From contig PHAA01000013.1 in NCBI GenBank assembly GCA_002840245.1, forward strand, positions 21,984 through 85,983: a stretch of 64,000 bases of DNA. Reading direction: 5' to 3'. The notes beneath the pieces are model-generated. The model did no database searches, had not been told where the DNA came from, and worked only from the letters and a program-made list of their open reading frames with translations. The stretch comes from Firmicutes bacterium HGW-Firmicutes-15. Lineage in GTDB: Bacteria > Bacillota > Syntrophomonadia > Syntrophomonadales > Syntrophomonadaceae. The position numbers were made by a program, and so were the translations under genes. Shown in pieces: positions 8,512 to 18,205 of the stretch; the stretch's first letter is position 1; every line of letters begins with the position of its first letter.

Positions 8512-9360
8512 TTGGGGAGAATCATACTTTATGCGGATAACGCCTGTGATCTGGACAGAGATATTTTGGTCAAATATGGAATAAAGCTGTTTTATATGAC
8601 CACGATGATAAAGGGCAGGACTTATATGGATCGCTTAACCATTAGTCCCCCAGAATTCTACCAGTTATTGGAGGAGCCAGGGATAGTTGCGACCACTTCC
8701 CAAGTGAATACAGCGAGCATGCAGATGGAGTTTGAAGAGTTTATGAAAGACAGTGATGTGGAAATTATCTACATCGCTTTTTCATCAGGCTTGAGTGGAA
8801 CCTATCAATCTGCTTGCATAGCTCGGGATATGGTTAATAGCGAACGAATCACCGTGATTGATTCCCTAAGCGCTTCGGTGGGGTATGGGATGACAGTATT
8901 ACGGGCTGCTCAGGCAATAGCTGCGAACAAGAGCAAAGAGGAAGTTATAGCGGATATTTATGACAATATCAACCGCATGCAGCATATTTTTATTGTAGGT
9001 AATTTTGAAATGTTGAAAAGGGGCGGGAGAGTTAATTCGGCTGCAGCGATGATCGGCGATTTGCTTAATATTAAATTGATACTGCAAATAGTAGATGGAA
9101 AAATCGTACCCTTAGAAAAAGCGCACGGGCTAAAAAAGGCCCAAAAGAGATTCCTGGATATTATGGAAATGAGGGGTTATGATCTAAAAAACCAAACTAT
9201 CGGAATAAGCTACTCTCACGATCTGGAAGGAGCATTGGAAGTCAAGCGGCTGGTGGAAGAAAGATTTGGTACTACTGACTTCATTATATCCGAGATTGGA
9301 GCCTTAATTGGTGCTCACGTAGGTGCAGGCACCTATTGTGTGTTCTTTATAGCTAAGTAA
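8512..9360 (+). CDS. DegV family fatty-acid-binding protein
   Basis: A 282-residue DegV-fold protein. In Gram-positive bacteria these proteins bind a fatty acid and can present it to the FakA kinase. Typical segments are present: N-terminal ADNACDL, TTSQVN near residue 61, IAFSSGLSGTYQSA near 88-101, FEMLKRGGRVN near 165, and GAHVGAGTY at the end. The start is TTG 8512 with AGGGGAG about 9 bases upstream. No fakA-like DAK gene adjoins it. In a fatty-acid-oxidising host it may handle free fatty acids, which is inference. Confidence 0.9.
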   Translation: MGRIILYADNACDLDRDILVKYGIKLFYMTTMIKGRTYMDRLTISPPEFYQLLEEPGIVATTSQVNTASMQMEFEEFMKDSDVEIIYIAFSSGLSGTYQSACIARDMVNSERITVIDSLSASVGYGMTVLRAAQAIAANKSKEEVIADIYDNINRMQHIFIVGNFEMLKRGGRVNSAAAMIGDLLNIKLILQIVDGKIVPLEKAHGLKKAQKRFLDIMEMRGYDLKNQTIGISYSHDLEGALEVKRLVEERFGTTDFIISEIGALIGAHVGAGTYCVFFIAK

Positions 9361-9382
9361 GCCCAGGATTACAGTCGAGTAA

Positions 9383-9420
9383 GCACGGGGACATTCCCTG
9401 GTAAGGGTGTGTCCCCGCAC
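9383..9420. repeat. GC-rich hairpin, REP-like or terminator
   Basis: GCACGGGGACATTCCCT and AGGGTGTGTCCCCGCAC fold into a 17-base imperfect stem with loop GGTA, 22 bases after the degV stop. There is no T run. The GGGGACA/TGTCCCC ends resemble the dispersed repetitive palindromes common in Clostridia, so it may be a repeat copy as well as a transcript end. Confidence 0.45.
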
Positions 9421-9520
9421 ATTATATGTTATACTTTAACGGCTGGCGTGTTTGATGGAGTATCTTTATCGGATAGGACATTTTCAATCAGGTTTACAGT
9501 CAATAAGGAGGAACAGGTAA

Positions 9521-11104
9521 TTGCAAACCCAGACATTTAATGAGATGGGGCTGAAACCCCAACTGTTGCAGATGATAGAAAAGAAAGGCTTTGAGGTCCC
9601 TACCCCCATACAAATTGAAGCAATTCCACCTGGATTAGCAGGGCGAGATATCATGGGCCAAGCCAAAACGGGTACTGGGAAGACTGCAGCCTTTGGCATA
9701 CCCATGTTAAACAAGATAAAACTAAACCAGGGCTTGCAGGGGATGGTGCTTTGCCCTACCCGTGAATTAGCGGTTCAGGTATCTGAGGAAATTGCTTCTC
9801 TGGGGCAGGGATTGAAGATAAATATCCTGCCTGTTTACGGCGGGCAGTCGATAGAAATCCAGTTGCGAGCATTACGGAGAAGACCGGAAATAATAGTAGG
9901 GACTCCGGGAAGGATGATTGATCACCTGAACCGGGGGACTATTAATTTATCAGGTCTGGATTTCGTAGTTTTAGATGAAGCGGATGAAATGTTGGATATG
10001 GGATTTTTGCCTGATATAGAGAGAATACTGGTGCAATGTCCGGAACATAGGCAAACATTTCTGTTTTCAGCTACCTTGGTACCAGAAATTAGGGAATTAG
10101 GGAGGACGTTCATGAAGAACCCGGAGCTGATTGTTATTGCATCTCCGGAGCTTACTGTATCTCTTACTGAACAATATTATTATGAAGTAAACCCTCGGCA
10201 AAAAGTGGAGACTATTTGCCGGGTTATTGATGTGGATCAGCCACCGGTCAGCCTGGTATTTTGTCGTACTAAAAAGGGTGCCGATGAACTGAACCGAGTT
10301 CTGAATAGTCGTGGTTATGCAGCCGACTCCCTGCATGGGGATATGTCCCAGCGGGAACGGGACCATGTCATGGAGCGTTTTCGTAACGGTAATGTAGAAA
10401 TATTGGTAGCTACGGACTTAGCGGCCCGAGGGTTGGATGTTGAGATGGTAACCCATGTTTTCAATTACGATATTCCTGAAGATCCGGATGGTTATGTTCA
10501 CCGTATAGGGCGAACCGGTCGGGCGGGAAGAGATGGAGTTGCTATCACTTTGGTGGAACCAAGGCAGATTCGGCAGTTGAAAATTATTGAAAAGTATATT
10601 GGCACGAAAATTAGTCGCCAGATGCTGCCCTCCTTGAAAGACGCCATCGAGCGTCGCCAGGAAACCTTAATAAGTAAATTAATTGAGAGTGCTGACCAGG
10701 ATCAGGGCATTTACCAAGCCATGGCGAAGGAACTCTTGGAACGATATGATGCCCAGTACTTATTGGGTGCAGCATTAAAGCTGATAGCCTGTGAAGCTCC
10801 GCAACTGGAAACTGCCAGCGTTGAAAATATCCATCCAACCACTGCTCATGTTGAGCTTCCCTTAGGAAGATTCCAAGGGCTTCATCCTAAGAGGCTGGTA
10901 GAATTCCTTACGGCCCATACCCCAATTACACCTCGTCAGGTTGGGGACATAGAGATTCAGGGCAACAGCACCTTGGTAGAAATACCGATGGTTTTCGTCG
11001 ATCAGGTTTATGCTGCTTTTAGCCAGTTTGAAAATAGCTTAAGAGGCAATAAACGGACGCGTATGCCCTCCAATCGTCGTTCCACCAGTCAGCAAGCCAA
11101 CTGA
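9521..11104 (+). CDS. DEAD-box ATP-dependent RNA helicase, DeaD/CshA type with C-terminal RNA-binding domain
   Basis: A 527-residue helicase that unwinds structured RNA in ribosome assembly and mRNA decay. Motifs in order: Q motif region (F6, PTPIQ at 27-31), motif I AKTGTGKT at 48-55, PTRELA at 79-84, TPGR, DEAD at 152-155, SAT, then the second RecA domain with HGDMSQ and HRIGRTGRAGR. Residues about 445-510 resemble the DbpA-type RNA-binding domain of DeaD proteins. TTG start with AAGGAGG 9 bases upstream. A terminator follows at 11171. Confidence 0.94.
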   Translation: MQTQTFNEMGLKPQLLQMIEKKGFEVPTPIQIEAIPPGLAGRDIMGQAKTGTGKTAAFGIPMLNKIKLNQGLQGMVLCPTRELAVQVSEEIASLGQGLKINILPVYGGQSIEIQLRALRRRPEIIVGTPGRMIDHLNRGTINLSGLDFVVLDEADEMLDMGFLPDIERILVQCPEHRQTFLFSATLVPEIRELGRTFMKNPELIVIASPELTVSLTEQYYYEVNPRQKVETICRVIDVDQPPVSLVFCRTKKGADELNRVLNSRGYAADSLHGDMSQRERDHVMERFRNGNVEILVATDLAARGLDVEMVTHVFNYDIPEDPDGYVHRIGRTGRAGRDGVAITLVEPRQIRQLKIIEKYIGTKISRQMLPSLKDAIERRQETLISKLIESADQDQGIYQAMAKELLERYDAQYLLGAALKLIACEAPQLETASVENIHPTTAHVELPLGRFQGLHPKRLVEFLTAHTPITPRQVGDIEIQGNSTLVEIPMVFVDQVYAAFSQFENSLRGNKRTRMPSNRRSTSQQAN

Positions 11105-11170
11105 TTCACGGATATAAAGGTGGCTTCGACTATGAAGTCTAAAGAATTTGCCAATTAGGTAAAAACTAAT

Positions 11171-11203
11171 AAGCCAGGAACAGTCTTAAACCGTTCCTGG
11201 CTT
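11171..11203 (+). terminator. Rho-independent terminator of the helicase gene
   Basis: AAGCCAGGAAC pairs perfectly with GTTCCTGGCTT (11 bp, 11-base loop), followed by TT and a T-rich tract, 67 bases after the stop. It also faces the converging coat-protein genes. Confidence 0.85.
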
Positions 11204-11229
11204 TTCGTTGCTTTTATAAAACTTGTGAT

Positions 11230-11490
11230 TTATTGACTGACTTGGGATTTGACGGTTTGAATATCAGCCTGGGGAGCCTGAGAAGCGGGTTTGTAAAAAC
11301 CCTTTTGTTCTGCCATCTGGTAAAGCTGATACTGGAACTGTTCATCAGCATTTCTAATCTGCTGAATGGTTTGCCTGAACTGGGCATTGGAAGCCTGGCT
11401 GATGACGCTGGCATAGCCGCTCAGGCTACCATTTATCATAGCCAGAGTATCATTGACCATTTCCTTTTCTTTTATTTGCATGTTGGCCAC
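11230..11490 (-). CDS. Small spore-coat-like protein, CotF family
   Basis: An 86-residue, Gln-rich helical protein. The stretch QYQLYQMAEQKGFYKPASQAP resembles the C-terminal signature of the CotF spore coat family, a tyrosine-rich helix then a KGxYxPA-type end. GTG start with GGGAGG 7 bases upstream. It lies 12 bases after the companion small protein, so they form one operon and may together equal a split CotF-like coat protein. Assignment rests on short motifs. Confidence 0.7.
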   Translation of the reverse strand: MANMQIKEKEMVNDTLAMINGSLSGYASVISQASNAQFRQTIQQIRNADEQFQYQLYQMAEQKGFYKPASQAPQADIQTVKSQVSQ

Positions 11491-11502
11491 TATTTTACCT
11501 CC

Positions 11503-11685
11503 CTATCCTAAAAATGACATCAATTTTTTGTGCGTATCGCAAGCTGATTGAGCGGATTGCTCAAACATTTGCCGTACCTGAGCATCTTGGCACTGACTGG
11601 CATAGAATCTGAGTTTCTTTTCAGCGGTTGCATGCGAACCTATCAGGTGTCTAAGATTTTGTAGTTCTAGTTGACTTAAATTCAC
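11503..11685 (-). CDS. Small helical protein paired with the CotF-like protein
   Basis: Sixty residues predicted all-helical, containing LRHLIGSHATAEKKLRFYASQC. It resembles the N-terminal helical part of CotF-like and rubrerythrin-like coat proteins of sporeformers. The GTG at 11685 is chosen because AAGGAG stands 8 bases before it; an ATG six codons earlier has no ribosome site. First gene of a two-gene minus-strand unit. The spore coat role is inferred from the partner. Confidence 0.6.
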   Translation of the reverse strand: MNLSQLELQNLRHLIGSHATAEKKLRFYASQCQDAQVRQMFEQSAQSACDTHKKLMSFLG

Positions 11686-11796
11686 CGCATGAACTCCTTC
11701 CATAAATATTTTTGTGACATTTATAGAATGGCAATAAATCTGTTAAATATACGGCCATTTAGTAAAAAATAATATTAAGAAGGGAAGAAATTATGG

Positions 11797-13155
11797 CTAA
11801 CCAATCATAATTTTACCTTTAGGATAATGGATTTCAGGCTGTTTGCGTTTGTAAGCCAGGGCAAAGCCCAGGGTTAGAGGACCTACTCGTCCCAGAAACA
11901 TAGTGATGATAATTATAAGCTGTTCGCAGGGCGTAAGCTGAGTAGTCAACCCCAGGCTTAGACCAACGGTACCTAAGGCTGATGCTACCTCAAAGATGAT
12001 TTGGGTTAAATCTGCCTGGTGGATTAGGGCCAGCAAAAAGGTCATAGTGATAAGGGTGAAGCCCGACAGTAAAGTGATGGTCAAGGCCTGAAACATATCG
12101 CTGTTAGGGATTTGCCGCTGGAATATTTCGTTATCTTTTTTGCCACGCAGTTGGCTGATGATAGCAATCCACAGTAAGGCAAAGGTTGAGGTTTTAATTC
12201 CTCCGGCAGTAGAACCAGGTGAGCCCCCGATAAACATTAATAATATAATTATTAATTGAGAAGATAAAAACAGTGAATTCAGGTCGATGGTGTTAAAGCC
12301 AGCAGTACGCGGAGACACTGACTGAAAATAGGAGGCTAGAAGTTTACCGGCCAGGGGCAAGTCCTTGAGTGCGTGATTGTATTCACTGAGAAATAAAATG
12401 ATTGTTCCCGCAATAATCAATATAGCGGTAGTAATCAACACCACCCGGGCATGCAATGACAGAGTATCCTTCTTTTTAAAATGAAATATTTCGTATAGTA
12501 CCACAAAGCCTAACCCGCCCATAATGATAAGGCTGGTAATGACCATGTTTACGGTGAAATCAGTAGTAAATCCAGTCAAACTGCGAAAATTGCCAAATAA
12601 GTCGAATCCGGCATTATTAAAGGCAGATACCGAATGAAAGATTCCGAACCACAAGGCTTTCTTAAATCCTAGCAAAGGTGTCCAGTGAATTGTCAAGATG
12701 AGAGCAGCAATGGCCTCAATGGAAAAGGTGATTATTAAGAGGTAGCGGAAGATTTTTACGATACCGCCTACAGAAGATTGGTTCATGGCCTGCTGCATGA
12801 TCAACCTTTGTCGAAAATGAATTTTCCACCCAAATAATAGGGCTAAAAATGTGGCGAAGGACATAACCCCTAGGCCCCCTATTTGAATCAGTATTATAAT
12901 TACTACCTGTCCGAAGTGAGTCCAGTGGGTGGCGGTATCCACTACTATTAGACCGGTTACGCATACTGCTGAAGTGGCAGTGAAAAGGGCGGTCAAAAAA
13001 TTAATCTGACCGTTTTGAACGGACCACGGAGTGCATAGTAACAGGCTGCCCGCTAAAATTATACCCAAAAAGCTTAATACCAGTAGTTGGGCCGGGGTAA
13101 TGTGTTCATTGGTCACTTTGTAAACCTCATTATTATTGTCATTAATCGAGCTCAC
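11797..13155 (-). CDS. TrkH/KtrB family potassium uptake membrane subunit
   Basis: A 452-residue integral membrane protein of the TrkH/KtrB/HKT superfamily, which has four pore loops each with a selectivity glycine. Visible pore-like segments include TATSAVCVTGL, SVSAFNNAGFDLFG, SPRTAGFNT and SALGTVGLSLGL. It overlaps the end of the TrkA-like gene by 14 bases, so translation is coupled and the two form one K+ transporter. GTG start. Length favours KtrB-type ion channels over the longer TrkH of enterics. Na+ dependence cannot be told. Confidence 0.92.
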   Translation of the reverse strand: MSSINDNNNEVYKVTNEHITPAQLLVLSFLGIILAGSLLLCTPWSVQNGQINFLTALFTATSAVCVTGLIVVDTATHWTHFGQVVIIILIQIGGLGVMSFATFLALLFGWKIHFRQRLIMQQAMNQSSVGGIVKIFRYLLIITFSIEAIAALILTIHWTPLLGFKKALWFGIFHSVSAFNNAGFDLFGNFRSLTGFTTDFTVNMVITSLIIMGGLGFVVLYEIFHFKKKDTLSLHARVVLITTAILIIAGTIILFLSEYNHALKDLPLAGKLLASYFQSVSPRTAGFNTIDLNSLFLSSQLIIILLMFIGGSPGSTAGGIKTSTFALLWIAIISQLRGKKDNEIFQRQIPNSDMFQALTITLLSGFTLITMTFLLALIHQADLTQIIFEVASALGTVGLSLGLTTQLTPCEQLIIIITMFLGRVGPLTLGFALAYKRKQPEIHYPKGKIMIG

Positions 13156-13798
13156 TTAACTTTTGCAGGTCGTCATTATGTCCCAGTGCTACCAGAATAT
13201 CTCCCTGCCTCATATTTTCGTTAGGACCTGGAGCAACAATGATATTATCCCCACGCCTTATAGCCAGAATCGTAACCCCGAACTTCTGCCGCAGGTTAGC
13301 TGCGGTTAAACTTTTATTGGCAAATAATAGAGGTGTATAAAATTCGATTATGCTGTAATCAGGGGAGAGATTGATCTGTTCCACGAAATTCTGTGAAACT
13401 AGGGAACGAGCTAGTTTGATAGCTACGTCTCGCTCCGGATAGATCACGATATCTGCGCCGATTTTCTCCAAAACCTTGCCGTGCATGGCGTTTTTGGCTT
13501 TGGAGATGACTTTTTTCACGCCCAGCTCTTTTAAAACTATTGTAGTTAATATATTGGACTGAATGTTATCGCCAATAGCTACAATGACTGCATCAAAGTT
13601 GCGGATGCCTAAGGTTTTTAGGACCTGATCATCCATAGTGTCGGCCTGAACCGCGTGGGTGGCAAAATCAACTGCATCGTTCACTTTTTCTTCATCAACA
13701 TCTATAGCCAGGACTTCATGCCCCATTCGGGTCAATTCTTTGGTAAGGCTTTCTCCAAAACGTCCTATACCAATTACAGCAAACTGCTTCTCTTTCAT
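13142..13798 (-). CDS. TrkA/KtrA-type potassium uptake regulatory subunit
   Basis: A 218-residue cytosolic RCK protein that gates the neighbouring K+ channel in response to nucleotides. The N-terminal Rossmann domain has GIGRFGESL at residues 11-19 and the acidic strand end at about 36 (AIDVDEE). Residues about 135-218 form the TrkA-C domain. AGGAGG lies 7 bases before the ATG. It is the first gene of the unit and overlaps the channel gene. The single RCK repeat matches KtrA rather than the two-repeat enteric TrkA. Confidence 0.93.
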   Translation of the reverse strand: MKEKQFAVIGIGRFGESLTKELTRMGHEVLAIDVDEEKVNDAVDFATHAVQADTMDDQVLKTLGIRNFDAVIVAIGDNIQSNILTTIVLKELGVKKVISKAKNAMHGKVLEKIGADIVIYPERDVAIKLARSLVSQNFVEQINLSPDYSIIEFYTPLLFANKSLTAANLRQKFGVTILAIRRGDNIIVAPGPNENMRQGDILVALGHNDDLQKLSELD

Positions 13799-13954
13799 CC
13801 TTTATCCTCCTAGATATTATAAATAATCCAGTCATATCTATTAAGGTACTATCAAATAACAAGTATCGGGTTTTCTAGCATTATAATAGTTTCTACAGTA
13901 TTTACAGAGACTATTATGAACTTTTTATTAATAATTGCAATATGTAAAATAAAA

Positions 13955-13978
13955 AACCTGCCTCCTCGGAGACAGGTT
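13955..13978 (-). terminator. Terminator of the chemoreceptor gene
   Basis: On the reverse strand AACCTGTCTC pairs with GAGGCAGGTT (10 bp, one G-U) around a CGAG loop, followed by a run of T. It begins 22 bases after the chemoreceptor stop. Confidence 0.85.
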
Positions 13979-13999
13979 AAAATCAGTTTGGTGATTAAA

Positions 14000-15718
14000 C
14001 TAAACCGTGAAAAAAGCAATGGCTTTCTTCAAATCTTCTATAACAATGGTTAGCCGATCGATAGACGCTCCGGTTTCTTCTAACCCAGCTAGCTGTTCAC
14101 TAGCTAATGAGCTGATCTTCTTAGCTACGACAGCATTTTTATCCGCAGCATAGGTTGTTTGTTCAATTGAATGTATGGCAGTCTCGGCGCTGGCCGCCAT
14201 CTGTTCGCTGGCGGCGCTTACTTCCTGAATTTGCTGGTTTACAGTATTAATGGCCTGAATAATATGTTCGAAGGCCTGCCCTGCATGGCCTACTACTTGA
14301 GTACCCATAGCTACTTCCTTAGTTCCCTCTTGCATGGCTTCCACCGCGTTGTCAGCTTCAGACTGTACCTCTTTGACCAGACTGGCAATGCGCTTGGCGG
14401 CTTCACCAGATTCTTCGGCCAATTTTCGGACTTCTTCTGCTACCACCGCAAATCCGCGTCCTTGCTCTCCAGCTCGGGCGGCCTCAATAGCAGCGTTTAA
14501 AGCCAAGAGATTGGTCTGGTTGGCAATGTTGGTAATCAGATCTACTATTTGACCGATTTCTTGAGATTTGGTTCCCAGTCCCTCTATGATCATAGCAGTA
14601 GAGTGAACTGTTTCACTGATGATGCTAATCTGACTTATGGCCTTCTCTACCTGTTTCTCTCCTTCTTCCGCCTTGTTAGTAGCGCTCATAGCAGAGGAAG
14701 CTACTTCCTGGGCATTTCCAGCCAATTGCTGAATAGCTACCGACATTTCTCCGATAACCATTTTGGATTTGCCGGTCAGTTCGGCTTGACTAGCGGCAGT
14801 GGAGCTCATCTCTTCAGACTGAAAGGTCATATCCTTCATGAGCGAAGCGCTCATTTCCGAACGATTTAGAAGTTCAGAAGTAGATTGGCTTACATTTACA
14901 ATCAAATTCTTGGTGTTGCCTATTAATTCTGACATTCTGGCGATCATGACGTTTATCAGGCCAGCTAGCTGACCCAATTCGTCATTCGCCGTCTGGGGGA
15001 TCATGGAGGTCAGATCGCCCTCGCTGGATTTTCCAATGGAACCCTTGATTCTTTCAAGCGGTTTGTGAACCGTGTAGGCCAGCAGTAAAGCAGCTAGGAA
15101 CCCAAGCAGTATACCTAGCCCGGCGTAGAGTAACATGCTGCTGCGAAAATTACTAACCATGTTATCATAAGGAGTTGCCGGTACGCCTACATACCAGATG
15201 CCGATGACTTGACCGCTAGCGTCCTTAATCGGCTCGTAAGCGGTTTCGTTCCAGGTTCCTACCACATTAGCACGACCGATATAGGTTTTACTATCTTTAA
15301 GAACTGTTTGTATTACTTCGGCTGATGCCTGGGTTCCGATCTGTCGCTTATCGTCTTTCTTAACATTGGTGGAGACTCGTGTATCGCCTTTGAAAATTGT
15401 AACTGTGTCGCCGGTCAATTTACCAATCAAATCAACAAGGTCATTATTGTTCTCCATCAGAGTAGTGCCTTTATACAGGGAACCATTTACCAGCTTCCAA
15501 TCGCCGGGAAAGTTCTTGTCCAGCATTTGTCCACCCATTGCCAAGTCTGATTTCAACTTTTCCTGGGCGGAAATTATTATCTTTTCCGACATAACCGAAG
15601 TAGCATAAACACCCATTACCCCGGTTACCGCAGCTAAAATTAGCGTAAATACCAGGACTAAACGCAGGCGTACATTGATTTTACGTGCTAGGCGTTCTAG
15701 CTTAATAACTAAATCCAA
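14000..15718 (-). CDS. Methyl-accepting chemotaxis protein with extracellular Cache-type sensor
   Basis: A 572-residue chemoreceptor: transmembrane helix 1 at about 20-42, an extracellular single-Cache-like domain at about 45-190 ([16 protein letters not shown], then GIWYVGVP), helix 2 at about 195-215, HAMP at about 216-270, and a long helical signalling domain. The hairpin tip [36 protein letters not shown] is intact, so it should couple to CheA through CheW. TTG start with GGAGATGG upstream. The Cache type resembles receptors for small organic acids, but the ligand is unknown. A cheW-like gene lies much further on at 37.4 kb. Confidence 0.93.
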   Translation of the reverse strand: MDLVIKLERLARKINVRLRLVLVFTLILAAVTGVMGVYATSVMSEKIIISAQEKLKSDLAMGGQMLDKNFPGDWKLVNGSLYKGTTLMENNNDLVDLIGKLTGDTVTIFKGDTRVSTNVKKDDKRQIGTQASAEVIQTVLKDSKTYIGRANVVGTWNETAYEPIKDASGQVIGIWYVGVPATPYDNMVSNFRSSMLLYAGLGILLGFLAALLLAYTVHKPLERIKGSIGKSSEGDLTSMIPQTANDELGQLAGLINVMIARMSELIGNTKNLIVNVSQSTSELLNRSEMSASLMKDMTFQSEEMSSTAASQAELTGKSKMVIGEMSVAIQQLAGNAQEVASSAMSATNKAEEGEKQVEKAISQISIISETVHSTAMIIEGLGTKSQEIGQIVDLITNIANQTNLLALNAAIEAARAGEQGRGFAVVAEEVRKLAEESGEAAKRIASLVKEVQSEADNAVEAMQEGTKEVAMGTQVVGHAGQAFEHIIQAINTVNQQIQEVSAASEQMAASAETAIHSIEQTTYAADKNAVVAKKISSLASEQLAGLEETGASIDRLTIVIEDLKKAIAFFTV

Positions 15719-16142
15719 AATGAATCCATCTCCTCTCTATAAACGGTCAAATACAAAAACAACGTACTAAACCAAATTATTCCTTAATCAGTTCTACACC
15801 CGTATACCATTTTCCTGCCCAGAAGATAATATTTTTTTATAATTTATAGAATCATGTCAGGTATTGTTGTAACAAAGGAGACGAGGCTAATTATTTGGAG
15901 GATTTTGCTTTTATTCGCATATTAGCTTGTCTAAATGAAGGGGCTTAGCATGAATAATGGGATGGTAATGGCTGAAGGTAGCCAGCTGATAAGCGAGCAA
16001 ACAACCGCCAGATGTCTTGCAGTACGCAAGGTGATTATTGCTGGAGGGTGTAAAAGCATATATTTATGATGCGTAAAATTGTTGAGAATGGGAAAAAGTA
16101 AATTGACATGGAGTTGAATTAGTTTCCTGGAAGGGGCATAAG
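15719..16142. other. Divergent intergenic region of 424 bases, no gene seen
   Basis: Lies between the chemoreceptor (minus) and the YetF-like gene (plus). The first part is strongly AT-rich. No flagellar sigma-type promoter for the chemoreceptor and no known riboswitch could be recognised. A stretch at about 15960-16050 is less AT-rich and has some short inverted repeats but no clear structure. Confidence 0.4.
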
Positions 16143-16880
16143 GTGATTGACGGTAACTTACTGAGCAGCTTTACAGATTCCGTCTCTATATTGACCAGGA
16201 GTCTTATTGCCATAGTGGTGCTATATGTAATAACTAGGTTGATGGGGAAAAAACAGATCTCCCAGTTGACCTTTTTTGATTATATAGTGGGGATTACTAT
16301 TGGTTCGATTGCTGCCAGTCTTTCCATCGATGACCACATCACCTATACCCATGGTTTGATAGGACTTGTGGTCTGGGGATCGTTCCCTATCATTATTGCT
16401 TATCTTAATCTGAAAAATATGCGGGCTAGAAGGTTATTGGGAGGTGTTTCTACCATCGTTATACAGAACGGGACAATAGTAGAAGCCAACCTTAGAAAAG
16501 AAAGACTGCATATCAATGATTTGCTGGAAGAGCTAAGAATCAAGGGAGCATTCAATATAGATGATGTTGAATCTGCTATTTTGGAAACCAACGGACAGAT
16601 TAGCGTTCAGATGAAAGCTGACAAACAAGCCGTTACTCCATCCGATTTGAATATCGCAGTCAGACAGCAAGGTTTATCGGCCAACCTCATCATCGATGGT
16701 AAGGTGATGCCAGACAATCTTACCCTGATGGGTTTAAGTTATGAGTGGTTAATTGGAGAACTGAAAAAGAGCAATATCAACTCTCCTCGTCAAGTTATGC
16801 TAGCCTGTCTTAATTCGAGTCGAGATTTGCATATTTACTTAAAAAATCAGGACATTAAGACCTTAACGGTTATAGATTAA
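16143..16880 (+). CDS. DUF421 / YetF-like membrane protein
   Basis: 245 residues. Three hydrophobic segments in the first 90 residues (about 17-36, 45-62, 68-90) are followed by a soluble DUF421 domain in two halves. Conserved family features are visible: the RLMGKKQISQLTFFDYIVGITIGSIA region after helix 1 and LRKERLHINDLLEELR in the soluble part. The family (YetF, YkjA, YrbG) is common in sporeformers and its biochemical role is not settled. GTG start with GGAAGGGG upstream. The gene appears to stand alone. Confidence 0.88.
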   Translation: MIDGNLLSSFTDSVSILTRSLIAIVVLYVITRLMGKKQISQLTFFDYIVGITIGSIAASLSIDDHITYTHGLIGLVVWGSFPIIIAYLNLKNMRARRLLGGVSTIVIQNGTIVEANLRKERLHINDLLEELRIKGAFNIDDVESAILETNGQISVQMKADKQAVTPSDLNIAVRQQGLSANLIIDGKVMPDNLTLMGLSYEWLIGELKKSNINSPRQVMLACLNSSRDLHIYLKNQDIKTLTVID

Positions 16881-16983
16881 TTTAAGATTCCATGGATTTT
16901 CAGAGGGTAAAGGCTGGCTTGGCGGGTTACAATAATGGGTAGTAAAGGAATTATGCGAACATTGAAAGTAAGGAGGATGTGCC

Positions 16984-17883
16984 ATGTATCCCTATATTCC
17001 TAGTTATGGTACCGAAAATGAGTGCAAAACTAACCCGGTTGCTTTTCCCCCGCAACATCAAGATCAACAGCCGGGGCTTGAATTCAATATGGTTCCTCAG
17101 CCCATCTATGAAAACCCTGATTATCAGGGGAGTAGTAAACTGGCGAACAAGGTGGCCATTATTTCTGGTGGTGATAGTGGAATCGGCAGAGCTGTGGCCA
17201 TTGCTTATGCCAAAGAAGGAGCCGAAATAGCAATCGTATATCTCAATGAGCATCGGGATGCAGAAGAGACCAGGAATCGGGTTGAACAGCTTGGTCGCAC
17301 CTGCCTATTAATCGCCGCTGACCTGCGCCAAGAGGAGTTGTGCAATAATGTAGTGCAGCAAACCATAGATAAATTCAAACATCTAGACATTTTGGTAAAC
17401 AATCAGGCTATAATGATCCCCCAAAAAAGTCTGCTGGACATTACGGCAGAGCAACTAGATAATACCTTTCGTACTAACATTTATTCATACTTTTATATGA
17501 GCCGGGCGGCATTGCCGCATTTATCGAGGGGCAGCTCAATTATAAATACCACTTCCGTAACTGCTTATGAAGGTCATGTAGAATTAATAGATTACTCGGC
17601 GACCAAAGGAGCCATTGTCAGTTTTACCCGTTCTTTAGCCTTATCCCTCAGTAGTTCTGGGGTACGGGTAAATGCTGTAGCACCTGGGCCAGTTTGGACT
17701 CCCTTAGTTCCGGCTGGCTTTTCTGCGGAACAAGTCAAAAAGTTCGGGCTAAATACTCCTCTAAAACGCGCCGGGCAACCTTTCGAGCTTGCTCCTGCTT
17801 TCGTATTCCTGGCCGCAGATGATTCCGGTTTTATATCGGGGCAGGTAATTCATGTAAATGGTGGAGTTATGGTAAATTCATAA
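16984..17883 (+). CDS. Short-chain dehydrogenase/reductase, YdaD/YghA (GSP39) type
   Basis: A 299-residue SDR. After a proline-rich 45-residue N-terminal extension comes the Rossmann domain with GGDSGIGRA near residues 61-69, NNQA near 139, catalytic Ser191, Tyr204 and Lys208 (YSATK). The extension and the GGDSGIG variant of the glycine motif are typical of the glucose/ribitol-dehydrogenase-like stress proteins YdaD, YhxC and YghA. The substrate is unknown. AAGGAGG lies 7 bases before the ATG. NAD(P) preference is not clear. Confidence 0.9.
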   Translation: MYPYIPSYGTENECKTNPVAFPPQHQDQQPGLEFNMVPQPIYENPDYQGSSKLANKVAIISGGDSGIGRAVAIAYAKEGAEIAIVYLNEHRDAEETRNRVEQLGRTCLLIAADLRQEELCNNVVQQTIDKFKHLDILVNNQAIMIPQKSLLDITAEQLDNTFRTNIYSYFYMSRAALPHLSRGSSIINTTSVTAYEGHVELIDYSATKGAIVSFTRSLALSLSSSGVRVNAVAPGPVWTPLVPAGFSAEQVKKFGLNTPLKRAGQPFELAPAFVFLAADDSGFISGQVIHVNGGVMVNS

Positions 17884-18010
17884 ATAAATTGGTATTTGCC
17901 GTTGACTACCTATGGAAGCGCTATACCTGAAAACCAAAACATTTTACTAACAATAATAATTGGGAAGTATGAAAGGCAAGTCGATGTTAAACCGATGAGG
18001 AGGAGCTAAA

Positions 18011-18205
18011 ATTAAGACAACTATAGAGGCAAATCGCTTGATAAATGAAAAGTCACCATATTTATTACAGCATGCCCACAACCCGGTGGACTGGTATCCT
18101 TGGGGTGAGGAAGCGTTTACGAAGGCCGTTGCTGATGATCTGCCTATTTTTCTTAGTATAGGCTATAGCACCTGTCACTGGTGCCATGTACATAAATTGC
18201 CCTAG
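18011..18205 (+). pseudogene. 5' fragment of a DUF255 (YyaL/SSP411-like) thioredoxin-domain gene
   Basis: After a GGAGGAG site the frame encodes about 60 residues matching the start of the full-length DUF255 protein at 25683: [23 protein letters not shown], then [15 protein letters not shown]. Similarity breaks off after the CHWCH motif near 18189 and a stop follows at 18205. The codon at the expected start is ATT, so even initiation may be lost. DNA identity to the complete copy is only moderate (roughly 70 percent by eye), so this is the stump of a diverged paralogue, not a fresh duplicate. Confidence 0.8.
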
